A DNA stretch of 64,000 nucleotides from NCBI GenBank assembly GCA_964453855.1, contig CAYVRN010000008.1, positions 3,321 through 67,320 of the forward strand, read 5' to 3'. Each line of letters starts with the position of its first letter. Positions within the stretch are counted from its first letter, which is position 1. A program made the translations under genes and the position numbers. Under the pieces are notes generated by a model that was not told the origin of the DNA, searched no databases, and was given only the letters and a program-made list of their open reading frames with translations. The DNA comes from JASMHC01 sp964453855. GTDB taxonomy: Bacteria; Pseudomonadota; Alphaproteobacteria; Rhodobacterales; Rhodobacteraceae. Below, piece after piece: positions 17,277-26,374 of this stretch.

Positions 17277-18065
17277 ATGACCGTTGATCTTTCGCCTATC
17301 AACAAGGCCAAATTTGCCGCGGCCAAGAAAGCCGCAGAATTCGTCGAGGATGGCATGCGGGTTGGGTTGGGAACAGGATCAACAGCGGCTTGGATGGTGC
17401 GCTGTGTCGGTGAAATGGTTCGCGAACACGGGCTGCGCATCAAAGGTGTTCCAACTTCGACCCGTACTGCGGAATTGGCACGCGACGTGGGGATCGAAGT
17501 TATATCGCTGGATGAAGCGAAATGGCTGGACCTGACCATTGATGGTGCGGACGAGTTTGATGCCGATCTGAGCCTGATCAAGGGCGGCGGTGGCGCACTT
17601 CTGCAAGAAAAGATTGTTGCAACCGCCAGCGATCAATTGATCGTTATCGCAGATGCCGCAAAAGAGGTCGAAAACCTTGGCGCCTTCCCCCTTCCGATTG
17701 AGGTTGTCCCTTTTGGATGGCAGACCTCGAAAGCGCTGGTCGAAGAGATTTTGGTGTCGATGGATGTGCTGGGTCAGCAGTCCAGCCTGCGCATGGATGG
17801 GGACGCCCCATTCGTGACAGACGAAGGCAATCACATCCTTGATCTTCACCTCAAGCGGATCGGAAAACCGCGCGAATTGGCGATGGTGCTAAATCAGGTG
17901 CCGGGGGTGGTTGAAAACGGGCTGTTCATTGATATCTGTGACAAAGTTGTCATCGGCTACAGGGATGGCAGGGTCGAGGTGCGTGACATCCACGAAGGCG
18001 CGGTTCGGCAAGATCAGGTTGATTTTCTGGAAACCGACAACCTCTTCCGTGATCTGGGTGATTAA
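17277..18065 (+). CDS. rpiA: Ribose-5-phosphate isomerase A
   Basis: A 262-aa cytoplasmic enzyme of the non-oxidative pentose phosphate pathway that interconverts ribose 5-phosphate and ribulose 5-phosphate. Motifs: VGLGTGSTAAWM, TIDGADEFDADL, IKGGGGALLQEKIVA. In the upstream divergent spacer a weak sigma70-like pair is visible (TTGGCA at 17214 and TAATTC at 17237, 17-base spacing), followed by a CCGGAG ribosome site. gor follows 12 bases later on the same strand. Confidence 0.95.
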   Translation: MTVDLSPINKAKFAAAKKAAEFVEDGMRVGLGTGSTAAWMVRCVGEMVREHGLRIKGVPTSTRTAELARDVGIEVISLDEAKWLDLTIDGADEFDADLSLIKGGGGALLQEKIVATASDQLIVIADAAKEVENLGAFPLPIEVVPFGWQTSKALVEEILVSMDVLGQQSSLRMDGDAPFVTDEGNHILDLHLKRIGKPRELAMVLNQVPGVVENGLFIDICDKVVIGYRDGRVEVRDIHEGAVRQDQVDFLETDNLFRDLGD

Positions 18066-18077
18066 TTGGGAAATGAA

Positions 18078-19433
18078 ATGAACTTTGATTTCGATCTCTT
18101 TGTTATAGGCGGCGGGTCCGGTGGCGTTCGCGCAGCACGCGTTGCTGCGGCAGAGGGTGTGCGCGTCGCGCTTGCCGAAGAAGACCGATATGGCGGCACC
18201 TGTGTCATCCGGGGCTGCGTGCCGAAGAAATTGATGGTTTTCGCCTCAGAATTCTCTGGGATGATCGATGATGCGCGCGCCTATGGTTGGGACGCAGGGG
18301 ATGCGTATTTCGACTGGACAGTTTTTAAGGGCAAACTGAATGCCGAACTGGATCGTCTAGAAGGGGTTTATCGCCGCTTGCTGGCAAATTCGGGTGTTGA
18401 AACCTTTGATCAACGGGCGCGTCTGCTGGACGCCAATACCGTTGAGCTAGCGGACGGATCGCGCAAGACGGCCAAAACAATCCTGATCGCAACCGGTGGC
18501 CGACCTGTTGTACCGGATGTTGAAGGCTCTGATTTGGGCATCACATCAAACGAGATTTTCCACCTCGAGAAACTTCCAAAGTCTATCTTGATCATTGGGG
18601 GCGGCTACATCGCCTGTGAGTTTGCAGGAATTATGAACGGTTTGGGTGTCGAAACCACACAGTACTATCGTGGGGCCCAAATCCTACGCGGTTTCGACGG
18701 AGAAGCGCGCGGACTGATCGCCGACGAGATGAAGCAGAACGGGATCGATCTGCATACTGGCACCAATATCCTGTCGATGAAAAAGACGGTTGCGGGTATT
18801 AGTGTCAAAGCGACCAACGGCGATGAGCGGGTCTTTGATCAGGTCATGTTCGCCACAGGACGCACCCCGAACGCTGACAATCTGGGTCTTCACAATGTCG
18901 GCATTGAAACCGGACGTCGTGGTGAAATCCTTGTTGATGCGTATTCGAAAACAAACGTGGACTCTGTTTATGCCATCGGAGACGTCACAGATCGCGTCAA
19001 CCTGACCCCTGTTGCGATCCGCGAAGGCATGGCCTTTGTCGAAACTGTTTTCAAAAACAACCCAACGTCGCCGGATCACGATTTGATCCCGACCGCGATC
19101 TTCACACAGCCTGAAATGGGCACTGTAGGTCTTTCGGAAGAAGAAGCCCGTGAAAATGGACCAATTGAGGTCTACTGCACCAACTTCAAGCCGATGAAGC
19201 AAAGCTTCGCAGGGCGCAGCGATCGCGTATTGATGAAGCTGATTGTCTGTGCGGATACCCGCAAGGTTTTGGGGTGTCATATCGTGGCCGAAGGGGCAGG
19301 CGAAATGATCCAGATGGTGGGCATAGCAGTCAAGATGGGCGCCACCAAAGAGGACTTCGACCGGACTGTGGCGGTGCACCCGACCATGGCCGAAGAACTG
19401 GTAACAATGAAATCTCCGGTGCGTACCGCTTGA
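18078..19433 (+). CDS. gor: Glutathione-disulfide reductase
   Basis: A 451-aa flavoprotein that reduces glutathione disulfide with NADPH. The N-terminal FAD fold is FVIGGGSGGVRAAR and the redox cysteines are in GGTCVIRGCVPKK. A second Rossmann motif (IIGGGYIACEFAG) binds NADPH, and the C-terminal active-site stretch VAVHPTMAEELV carries the catalytic His-Glu pair. ATG at 18078 is chosen because it matches the conserved N-terminus; a TTG 12 bases upstream abuts the rpiA stop. It is probably in an operon with rpiA, pairing NADPH-linked sugar metabolism with redox defence. Confidence 0.94.
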   Translation: MNFDFDLFVIGGGSGGVRAARVAAAEGVRVALAEEDRYGGTCVIRGCVPKKLMVFASEFSGMIDDARAYGWDAGDAYFDWTVFKGKLNAELDRLEGVYRRLLANSGVETFDQRARLLDANTVELADGSRKTAKTILIATGGRPVVPDVEGSDLGITSNEIFHLEKLPKSILIIGGGYIACEFAGIMNGLGVETTQYYRGAQILRGFDGEARGLIADEMKQNGIDLHTGTNILSMKKTVAGISVKATNGDERVFDQVMFATGRTPNADNLGLHNVGIETGRRGEILVDAYSKTNVDSVYAIGDVTDRVNLTPVAIREGMAFVETVFKNNPTSPDHDLIPTAIFTQPEMGTVGLSEEEARENGPIEVYCTNFKPMKQSFAGRSDRVLMKLIVCADTRKVLGCHIVAEGAGEMIQMVGIAVKMGATKEDFDRTVAVHPTMAEELVTMKSPVRTA

Positions 19434-19499
19434 ATTACTGGCAATCCTGCACAGTTTAACGGTAGCGTTGGAAAAACGAGTGAAAGAGGAAAAGTCTTA

Positions 19500-20627
19500 A
19501 TGACTGGAAACAACGGCGGCCCTTGGGGTGGCGGAGGAAACAATGGGGGCGGCGGCGACCGGAATAACGGTGGCGGTCGCAAACCCGGTGGGGAACAGCA
19601 AATCCCTGAAATCGACGAGCTGGTGAAAAAAGGCCAGGAACAACTGCGCGTTCTTATGGGAGGTCGCGGTGGTAACGGCGGCGGTAGCTCAAATGGCGGC
19701 GGGGCCGGTGGTCCGCAGTTGACTCGCGGAACCGTGGGTTTGGGCGCTTTGGTTGCGGTTGCTTTGTGGGGCTTTGCCAGCTTCTACACCGTCAAACCGG
19801 AAGAACAATCGGTCGAGCTGTTCCTTGGCAGCTATTATAAAACAGGCAATCCTGGTCTTAACTTTGCGCCATGGCCGTTCGTGTCCGCAGAAGTTGTTAA
19901 CGTGACGTCCGAGCGTACTGAAGATATTGGTGTGAACCGCAGCGGCTCCGGCGGAAACGGTCTGATGCTGACCACCGATGCGAATATCGTGGACATCGAC
20001 TTTCAGGTTGTCTGGAATATTAACGACCCGGCGCGCTTGTTGTTCAACATCGCAGAGCCTCAAGAGACGGTTCAAGCCGTATCTGAATCTGTGATGCGCG
20101 AAATTATTGCCGCATCGAATCTGGCACCGATCCTTAACCGTGACCGTGGTTTGATCGCAGACACAGCCCGTGAAAACATCCAGGCGACGCTCGATGAATA
20201 TGTCAGCGGTATCAACGTGGTTCGTGTGAACCTTGATAAAGCCGACCCGCCGCGCGAAGTCATCGACTCGTTCCGTGACGTTCAGGCTGCTGAACAGGAA
20301 CGTGATCGTCTGGAACGTCAGGCGGATGCGTACGCGAACCGCGTTGTGGCAGAAGCTCGCGGTGAAGCGGCGCAAATTCTGGAAGAAGCCGAAGGTTACC
20401 GTGCCCAAGTCGTCAACCAGGCGCTGGGTGAGGCAAGCCGTTTCTCGGCCGTCCTGACCGAATATGAAAAGGCGCCGGAAGTGACCCGAAAACGTCTTTA
20501 TATTGAAACCATGGAAAAGGTACTGAGTAAGGTGGATAAAATGATCCTCGACGGCTCGATCGCCGGAGAGGGTGGGTCGGTCGTACCGTACCTGCCGCTG
20601 AATGAGCTCAAGCGGGGGAGCAACTAA
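19500..20627 (+). CDS. hflK: FtsH protease activity modulator HflK
   Basis: A 375-aa membrane-anchored SPFH/band-7 protein. It begins with a glycine/asparagine-rich segment (residues 1-73), then one transmembrane helix (about 76-95), the SPFH domain starting FYTVKPEEQSVELFLG, and a long charged helix (about 250-320). With HflC it forms a large periplasmic cage around the FtsH protease and limits access to membrane substrates. hflC follows after 2 bases, and a small membrane protein and degP follow that. Confidence 0.95.
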   Translation: MTGNNGGPWGGGGNNGGGGDRNNGGGRKPGGEQQIPEIDELVKKGQEQLRVLMGGRGGNGGGSSNGGGAGGPQLTRGTVGLGALVAVALWGFASFYTVKPEEQSVELFLGSYYKTGNPGLNFAPWPFVSAEVVNVTSERTEDIGVNRSGSGGNGLMLTTDANIVDIDFQVVWNINDPARLLFNIAEPQETVQAVSESVMREIIAASNLAPILNRDRGLIADTARENIQATLDEYVSGINVVRVNLDKADPPREVIDSFRDVQAAEQERDRLERQADAYANRVVAEARGEAAQILEEAEGYRAQVVNQALGEASRFSAVLTEYEKAPEVTRKRLYIETMEKVLSKVDKMILDGSIAGEGGSVVPYLPLNELKRGSN

Positions 20628-20629
20628 TC

Positions 20630-21508
20630 ATGCGTAAATCAGCATTTATTATCCCCGCAATCGTAATCGTTCTAGTCGGCGTTCTGTCTTCAATCTTTGT
20701 GGTGGACGAACGCGAAAAGGCTTTGGTCCTTCAATTCGGCCAGATTAAAGCCGTCAAAGAAGAACCGGGTCTCGCATTCAAGATTCCGCTGATTCAGGAA
20801 GTGGTCAAATATGACGACCGTATCCTGTCGCTGGATACCGACGTTATCGAAGTTACGCCTTCGGATGACCGTCGTCTGGTCGTCGATGCTTTCGCACGTT
20901 ATCGCATCTCGGACGTCGTTCAGTTCCGTCAGGCCGTTGGTGTTGGTGGTATCCGTCTGGCCGAAGATCGTCTGTCATCGATCCTGAACGCACAAATCCG
21001 GGAAGCCCTGGGTGCCGATCAGGTGACCTCGGATCGTATCTTGTCCACCGACCGTGGAGAACTGATGGTTCGGATCCGTGATCAAGCGCGTGCAGAGGCG
21101 CTGGGTCTAGGTATCGATGTCGTCGATGTGCGTCTAAAACAGACCAACCTTCCGGCGCAGAACCTTGAAGCCACCTTCGCTCGTATGCGAGCAGAACGCG
21201 AACGGGAAGCAGCGGACGAGATCGCCCGTGGTAACGAAGCCGCCCAGCGTGTTCGTGCACTGGCCGATCGTACGGTCGTCGAAACCCTGTCAGAAGCGCA
21301 GAAAGACGCGGATATCACCCGCGGTGAAGCCGACGCAGAACGGAACGCGATTTTTGCAGAAGCCTTTGGCGCAGATGAAGAGTTCTTTGCGTTTTACCGT
21401 TCGCTTCAAGCCTATGAAAACTCTTTGCTTGGTAAAAACTCGACTATGGTCATGACGCCGGACAGCGAGTTCTTCAACTATCTGAAGTCGGAGAATGCAA
21501 GCGAATGA
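20630..21508 (+). CDS. hflC: Protease modulator HflC
   Basis: A 292-aa SPFH-domain partner of HflK. It has one N-terminal helix (SAFIIPAIVIVLVGVLSSIF), the motif FVVDEREKALVLQFGQ, a central VDAFARYRI and VRLKQTNLP stretch, and a C-terminal coiled region ending near LLGKNSTMVMTPDSEFF, the usual HflC end. The stop overlaps the start of the DUF2065 gene by 4 bases. Confidence 0.95.
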   Translation: MRKSAFIIPAIVIVLVGVLSSIFVVDEREKALVLQFGQIKAVKEEPGLAFKIPLIQEVVKYDDRILSLDTDVIEVTPSDDRRLVVDAFARYRISDVVQFRQAVGVGGIRLAEDRLSSILNAQIREALGADQVTSDRILSTDRGELMVRIRDQARAEALGLGIDVVDVRLKQTNLPAQNLEATFARMRAEREREAADEIARGNEAAQRVRALADRTVVETLSEAQKDADITRGEADAERNAIFAEAFGADEEFFAFYRSLQAYENSLLGKNSTMVMTPDSEFFNYLKSENASE

Positions 21509-21714
21509 TCGGAACAGCGTTTCTCGCGCTTGGACTGGTACTGATAATCGAGGGGCTGGCCTATGCGCTGGCCCCTTCGTTTGTCGAGCGCATGTTACAG
21601 GCGTTGTCCGAGATACCTGAAAATGCGCGTCGTAGCATGGGGGCACTCGCGATTGTTATCGGTCTTGTGTTTTTGTGGGTCGCTAATCAGCTCGGTGTCA
21701 CCGTCTCGGTTTAA
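21505..21714 (+). CDS. DUF2065 family small membrane protein
   Basis: A 69-aa protein with two hydrophobic segments (about 3-22 and 46-65) and the family pattern GLVLIIEGLAYALAPSF plus RRSMGALAIVIGLVFLW. DUF2065 (YjeT-like) genes commonly follow hflC. The ATGA overlap with hflC supports co-translation. The function is unknown; an accessory role for the HflKC complex is an inference from context. Confidence 0.85.
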   Translation: MIGTAFLALGLVLIIEGLAYALAPSFVERMLQALSEIPENARRSMGALAIVIGLVFLWVANQLGVTVSV

Positions 21715-21829
21715 CTCACCGGTCATCACAAGTGTTTGATGTATGGTGGCTTGTGTACGATCACAGTTTAAATAAGTGTAGGACGCCTTAAATCCTATGC
21801 AGGTTCAATAAAGAAGAATGGAGTGACCA

Positions 21830-23308
21830 ATGAAGGCTCAAACCCGTTCCCTATCCGTGCCCTCAGGGCTTATTCACATCCTTTATCTTAGCGTACTTTC
21901 CCTGGCGTTTTTGCTGGTGCAAATTTCGCAAGTGCACGCACGCGGAGCGCCGGAAAGCTTCGCCGATCTGGCCGAAGCCGTTAGCCCGTCTGTTGTCAAC
22001 ATCACCACAACGACACTTGTCGAATTTGACGACAATATGGGACCTGTCATTCCCGAAGGCTCGCCTTTTGAAGATTTCTTCCGCGATTTTCAGGACCGCC
22101 AACAACAGCAACCGGGCGAAAGAAACCGCACACGTCGGTCTCAAGCGCTTGGATCGGGCTTTATCATTTCGGCAGATGGATATGTGGTAACGAACAACCA
22201 CGTGATCGAAGACGCAGACGAGATCATGATAGAACTGTTCTCGGGCGGTGAGCTGGATGCCAAATTAATCGGGCGTGACCCGAAAACCGACATCGCGCTT
22301 TTGAAGGTAGACGTTGACGAACCACTTCCTTTTGTCAGCTTCGGAGACAGTGATGTATCGCGCGTTGGTGATTGGGTGATGGCCGTTGGCAACCCTCTGG
22401 GGCAGGGGTTCTCAGTCAGTGCCGGAATTATTTCTGCGCGCAATAGGGAACTCTCGGGCACTTACGACGACTACATCCAAACAGACGCCGCCATTAACCG
22501 CGGTAACTCGGGCGGACCGCTATTTAACATGGATGGCCAAGTCATCGGGGTGAACACAGCGATCCTTTCGCCGGACGGCGGTTCGATCGGAATTGGATTT
22601 TCCATGGCCTCGAACGTAGTCAGCCGCGTTGTAGATCAGCTTCAAGAGTTCGGCGAAACACGTCGTGGCTGGTTGGGCGTGCGCATTCAGGACGTGACCT
22701 CGGACATGGCCGAAGCCCTTGGTCTTGAAAGCACCGTCGGCGCGATGGTCACGGATGTGCCCGACGGTCCCGCGCTTGACGCCGGAATGGAGGCAGGCGA
22801 CATTATCCTTACCTTTGACGGGCGCGATGTGCGCGACGTTCGCGATCTGGTCAATCAGGTTGGCAATGCCCCTGTTGGCAAAACCGTGGACGTTGAAGTG
22901 TTGCGAAACGGAGACAATGTCGTTCTGTCAGTCACTCTCGGACGCCGTGAATTGGCGGAAGGCGAACTGGACGAAGAAGAGCTCGTCGAAGAAGAACAAG
23001 TCCCTCAAGAAACCGAAATCTTGGGATTGTCGCTGATGGTTCTGGATGATGCCATGCGCACAGATCTTGGGCTTGATGACGACGACGAAGGCCTTTTCGT
23101 CTCGCGAGTTGATGAAAACTCTGAAGCCTTTGAAAAAGGTCTGCGCGCAGGTGACATCATCGAGAAAGCTGGTCAGCGCCGGATTGAAACGATTGAGGAC
23201 TTTGAGGCGCAGATTGCTGCGGCAAAAGACGCAGGGCGTAAATCTATCCTGCTTCTGGTGCGAAGCGGTGGAAACCCCCGCTTTATAGCGCTCTCGGTCA
23301 AAGACTGA
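21830..23308 (+). CDS. degP: Periplasmic serine protease DegP/Do family
   Basis: A 492-aa Do-type protease and chaperone for misfolded envelope proteins. The signal segment covers about residues 1-38 (ending VHARGA). The trypsin-like domain keeps the triad His124 (TNNHV), Asp154 (TDIALLK) and Ser227 (GNSGGP). Two PDZ domains follow (starting near RRGWLGVRIQ and near EILGLSLMV), with a Glu-rich linker between them. It lies 115 bases after the DUF2065 gene and may be transcribed with hflKC or on its own. A clear terminator follows. Confidence 0.95.
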   Translation: MKAQTRSLSVPSGLIHILYLSVLSLAFLLVQISQVHARGAPESFADLAEAVSPSVVNITTTTLVEFDDNMGPVIPEGSPFEDFFRDFQDRQQQQPGERNRTRRSQALGSGFIISADGYVVTNNHVIEDADEIMIELFSGGELDAKLIGRDPKTDIALLKVDVDEPLPFVSFGDSDVSRVGDWVMAVGNPLGQGFSVSAGIISARNRELSGTYDDYIQTDAAINRGNSGGPLFNMDGQVIGVNTAILSPDGGSIGIGFSMASNVVSRVVDQLQEFGETRRGWLGVRIQDVTSDMAEALGLESTVGAMVTDVPDGPALDAGMEAGDIILTFDGRDVRDVRDLVNQVGNAPVGKTVDVEVLRNGDNVVLSVTLGRRELAEGELDEEELVEEEQVPQETEILGLSLMVLDDAMRTDLGLDDDDEGLFVSRVDENSEAFEKGLRAGDIIEKAGQRRIETIEDFEAQIAAAKDAGRKSILLLVRSGGNPRFIALSVKD

Positions 23309-23319
23309 TTTGCAAACAA

Positions 23320-23345
23320 ACAAGGGCGCCACTCGGCGCCCTTGT
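23320..23345. terminator. Terminator between degP and convergent PfkB kinase gene
   Basis: A perfect stem ACAAGGGCGCC (23320-23330), loop ACTC, and its complement to 23345. The T-run is short (GTCATTT on plus; the minus side reads TTGTTTGTTT), so it may serve the leftward kinase transcript as well as degP. Confidence 0.8.
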
Positions 23346-24196
23346 CATTTGAAACGCTGGGGTGCCAGATCGGCGTTCGTGACCGTTTGTGCAGCATGAT
23401 ATGCGGCCATCTCTGCGGCATGTTGCAGGTTTTTACCACTTTGAAGCATTGCCCAGAGACTCGTCATAAACGTGTCTCCGGCTCCGTTGGTATCTACGAT
23501 TTGATCAACCGGATGTGCGTCAACGGTCATGTGTGTCCCATCAGAGGTCAGAATCTCCGCACCCTGTGATCCCTTCGTCAACACAACCATCTCGATCCCT
23601 TTGGAAAAAAGACTGCGCATGACGTCCGCTTGGTTCTCCCCAAGCGCTTCATCCGATAATTGCACCACGCTGGCATGGTCAATAAACGCCTTGTGCCATG
23701 GGTTCTGTCCGTCCCAATCGTGCAGGTCGACCCACACCGGCGCGCGGCAGCTTTTGAGCAATGTCAAAAGCGGCAAGGACGAGGGGACGATATTTAAAAA
23801 CACAACGTCTGTGCGCTCCAATTCCAGCGCAATGCGATCCAGATCAACGTCGACGTCGCCACTTCCAGAGTTCACAAAAATGGACAGACGGTTGCCCGTT
23901 TTGTCCATCAGATTCACATGCTGAGCCGTCCCCAAAGGGTCAACCTCCGATATCAGCTCTACGCCACGCCTGCCGCATTCCATGCGAATGCGCTCACCCT
24001 CCGGGTCCTGACCCATAGCGGCATGTAGTACCGTGTCTACACCCATCGCCCTTAACGCAAAGGCTTTGCCGGTTCCTGTTGATCCGACGGCTTCGTGTTT
24101 TCTGGCATTGGGGATAGTTCCTGCATTCCCGTCGGGAAGCCTGTCCAAATAGATCATTGTGTTCCAACTGGCCCCGCCCAGTACGAGCGCGCGCAT
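23345..24196 (-). CDS. PfkB family carbohydrate/nucleoside kinase
   Basis: A 283-aa ribokinase-fold kinase. It has the PfkB signature near the C-terminus (DTNGAGDTFMTSL, with the catalytic Asp in GAGD) and the N-terminal glycine pair in GSTGTGKAFALRAMG. The family phosphorylates sugars or nucleosides with ATP; the substrate cannot be told here. ATG at 24196 overlaps the stop of the lipoprotein gene (ATGA), so a GTG one codon earlier is unlikely. The stop codon lies within the shared terminator. Confidence 0.85.
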   Translation of the reverse strand: MRALVLGGASWNTMIYLDRLPDGNAGTIPNARKHEAVGSTGTGKAFALRAMGVDTVLHAAMGQDPEGERIRMECGRRGVELISEVDPLGTAQHVNLMDKTGNRLSIFVNSGSGDVDVDLDRIALELERTDVVFLNIVPSSLPLLTLLKSCRAPVWVDLHDWDGQNPWHKAFIDHASVVQLSDEALGENQADVMRSLFSKGIEMVVLTKGSQGAEILTSDGTHMTVDAHPVDQIVDTNGAGDTFMTSLWAMLQSGKNLQHAAEMAAYHAAQTVTNADLAPQRFK

Positions 24197-24672
24197 CACT
24201 CAAACCGGAAGGCGATCAAGCCCAGTTGCTGCGCTGCCGCCATCGAAAGGATTTGGCTGTCGATGCCCATAGGCGCTTGAAACAGCCGCACGCCCTTGGC
24301 CGTTCTGTCATCAATAATGCCGGTGATGGGACCCTGATATTGTCCGCGCGCCTTTAGGGCGCGTTGTAGGGCTTTGATGAATTCTTCCGACATCACACGC
24401 CGACAGGGAACTTCAAACCACACCTCTTGTCGTTCCTCGATGATGGATTGTGATGTTTCGGTCTGATAAATGTTCTCTCCGTTTTCGCCGGACAGGATGG
24501 ACTGTGTGCGGGTGGTTTTAACAACCGCAGGTTTGATTTGCTTGGCCCAGCACGTTCCGGGTGCAGCACCTTCCGGCTTTTCTTCGCCGCCGTATCCCAC
24601 GAGATCCGACTGAACTGTGCACCCCGCCAAAACAAGCACGGTTAAGCCCGCTGTGATTATCCCCTTGAACAT
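24196..24672 (-). CDS. Putative lipoprotein with peptidoglycan-binding-like domain
   Basis: A 158-aa exported protein. The signal peptide ends in a lipobox LVLAGC, so it should be acylated at Cys18 and membrane-anchored. The mature part has a Cys-containing segment (GTCWAKQIKP and VPCRRV) and a C-terminal peptidoglycan_binding_1-like fold (LQRALKARGQYQGPITGIID). AGGTGAG precedes ATG 24672. It is coupled to the PfkB gene by ATGA. The pairing of a lipoprotein with a cytoplasmic kinase is not explained by function. Confidence 0.78.
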   Translation of the reverse strand: MFKGIITAGLTVLVLAGCTVQSDLVGYGGEEKPEGAAPGTCWAKQIKPAVVKTTRTQSILSGENGENIYQTETSQSIIEERQEVWFEVPCRRVMSEEFIKALQRALKARGQYQGPITGIIDDRTAKGVRLFQAPMGIDSQILSMAAAQQLGLIAFRFE

Positions 24673-24729
24673 GCTCACCTGCCTTCAAACCCCGCGAGAC
24701 ATTAGCAAAACTGGCCTGAATGCAAAGCT

Positions 24730-25086
24730 TTATTCCGGTGAGGACTCAAGCAATTCATCCAGCATTGGGGAAATGTCCTCGATCTGTTGTGCAATCACGT
24801 GGGTAACACCGTCTGCCCGTTGAACCCGCCCGGTTACACGAAGCAGACGGCCTGAAATAACTGCACGCCGGAAGGTTTCATATATTTTCCGCCAAACCAC
24901 GATATTCACCACACCGGTTTCATCCTCGAGTGTCAGAAAGATTACCCCTTTGGCGGTTCCCGGACGCTGCCGCAGAATGACCAATCCGGCAACACAGACC
25001 AGTGCCCCCTCAGGGGGCAGACCGATCTGACCTGCCTGAATGCAGGACGGGGGGCGTGGCCAATTGGGAGTCTGTATGATTTGCAT
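24730..25086 (-). pseudogene. dnaE2: Remnant of error-prone DNA polymerase DnaE2, C-terminal OB domain only
   Basis: The open frame encodes only about 118 residues that match the extreme C-terminal nucleic-acid-binding (OB) part of DnaE2: ALVCVAGLVILRQRPGTAKG, then VIFLTLEDETGVVNIVVW and RLLRVTGRVQRADGVTHVIA. Full DnaE2 is about 1,000 or more residues, and none of the polymerase, PHP or fingers regions is present upstream. The usual C-terminal tail beyond the OB fold is also missing. It is most likely a deletion relic; a small OB-fold protein is the alternative. The adjacent imuA/imuB genes expected for the mutasome are not seen. Confidence 0.75.
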
Positions 25087-25209
25087 GGAACAAAAATAGA
25101 ACATTAAGGATTTGTCGCAAGATGAAAACTGAGGGGTCGCAAATTGAACCTACAAGCACTATGTGGCATCGCTAGAAGTAGTTGGAAATCAAATCAGGAG
25201 GCGTCCGAC

Positions 25210-25533
25210 GTGGCAAAAATCACCTATATCGAGCACAACGGAACCGAACATGTCGTCGAAGTGGCAAATGGCCTGACGGTCATGGAAGGGGCGCGGGATA
25301 ACAATATTCCTGGGATCGAAGCAGATTGCGGCGGGGCTTGCGCCTGCTCGACCTGCCACGTTTATGTCCACCCGGATTGGGCCGATAAAGTCCCTGCAAA
25401 GGACGACATGGAAGAAGACATGCTGGACTTCGCCTACGAGCCTGATCCAGCCCGCTCGCGCCTAACCTGCCAAATCCGCGTCACCGACGACTTAGACGGA
25501 CTGATCGTCCAGATGCCCGAAAAACAAATCTGA
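25210..25533 (+). CDS. [2Fe-2S] ferredoxin (FdVI/adrenodoxin type)
   Basis: A 107-aa soluble electron carrier. The cluster ligands are in DCGGACACSTCHVYV and the fourth cysteine is in RLTCQIRV, the adrenodoxin/putidaredoxin spacing. The GTG start at 25210 is chosen because AGGAGG (25196-25201) lies 8 bases upstream and the protein then begins VAKITYIEHNGTEH like its homologues. Such ferredoxins serve Fe-S cluster assembly or P450 systems. The stop overlaps the next ATG by one base. Confidence 0.93.
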   Translation: MAKITYIEHNGTEHVVEVANGLTVMEGARDNNIPGIEADCGGACACSTCHVYVHPDWADKVPAKDDMEEDMLDFAYEPDPARSRLTCQIRVTDDLDGLIVQMPEKQI

Positions 25534-26276
25534 TGCGGGCTTGGGCGACGCGTCTTTTTGCTGTTGCCCTGCCTATGTTGGCGGCCTCGGCCGCCAGCGC
25601 CCAGATTGTACGGGCGGGGTATACTGACCCCACTCCGCGCTACACGCACGCAATCTTGGGCGATGCGCTCGAGTGGGGCGCGCTCGAGCTTGAGCTCGCA
25701 GACCGCAGTTCCGTCAAGATCACGTTGCCCGACTCTCGGGTATTCGAGGACCTGTCCCCCAGACTGGTAGATGTTGATCTGGACGATGACTTTGAAGTCG
25801 TCGTAATCGAGTCCAGCCTGCGCTACGGGGCCAGATTGTCGATCTACGATGAAACCGGCTTGGTCGCAGCCACGCCCTATATCGGACAATCCCACCGATG
25901 GCTGGCACCTGTCGGGGCCGCTGATCTGGATGGCGATGGCTATATTGAGCTGGCCTATATTGACCGCCCTCATCTTGCCAAAAAACTCAGGATCTGGCGC
26001 TTCAAAAATGATGCACTGACTGAAATCAGCTATGTGCCGGACGACCCCGTTCAAGACATTCTCTCGTCTGTCGGGGTGTCGAATCACAGAATCGGGTGGG
26101 ACTACATCCTTGGCGGCATCAAAGAATGCGGCGAAAAACCAGAAATGGTCGTTGGATCGGGGGATTGGGCGTCCGTTTTGACGCTGATCCTCAGCCCTGA
26201 CGGATCACTTCGTGCCAAAGCCTCTTTCGACGGTGCAACGCCTCAGGTGTTTGAAGCCGCGCTGTCCTGTCCCTAA
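25533..26276 (+). CDS. Exported VCBS/FG-GAP repeat protein
   Basis: A 247-aa protein with a signal peptide (LFAVALPMLAASAASAQ) and FG-GAP/VCBS-like repeats marked by Asp-rich loops: LVDVDLDDDFEVVVIES and GAADLDGDGYIELAYIDR. These form blades of a beta propeller and usually bind calcium. It is translationally coupled to the ferredoxin gene, although one is cytoplasmic and the other is predicted periplasmic. The function is unknown. Confidence 0.78.
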   Translation: MRAWATRLFAVALPMLAASAASAQIVRAGYTDPTPRYTHAILGDALEWGALELELADRSSVKITLPDSRVFEDLSPRLVDVDLDDDFEVVVIESSLRYGARLSIYDETGLVAATPYIGQSHRWLAPVGAADLDGDGYIELAYIDRPHLAKKLRIWRFKNDALTEISYVPDDPVQDILSSVGVSNHRIGWDYILGGIKECGEKPEMVVGSGDWASVLTLILSPDGSLRAKASFDGATPQVFEAALSCP

Positions 26277-26286
26277 ACGCCCCTTG

Positions 26287-26337
26287 TTTTCATCTTACCC
26301 GAAATACTCTGGGGAGCGCGAGGGGCAAGCCCCTCGC
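26287..26337 (+). repeat. Dispersed intergenic hairpin repeat, copy 2
   Basis: TTTTCATCTTACCCGAAATA followed by CTCTGGGG and a 9-bp hairpin (GCGAGGGGC, AA loop, complement; 26318-26337). It lies 10 bases after the VCBS gene stop and before convergent purD. The CATCTTACC-GAAATACTC block is shared closely with copy 3. No T-run follows the hairpin. Confidence 0.7.
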
Positions 26338-26374
26338 ATCTGTCGGATTGAGCTCTGCGCAATTCGAAGTCAGA

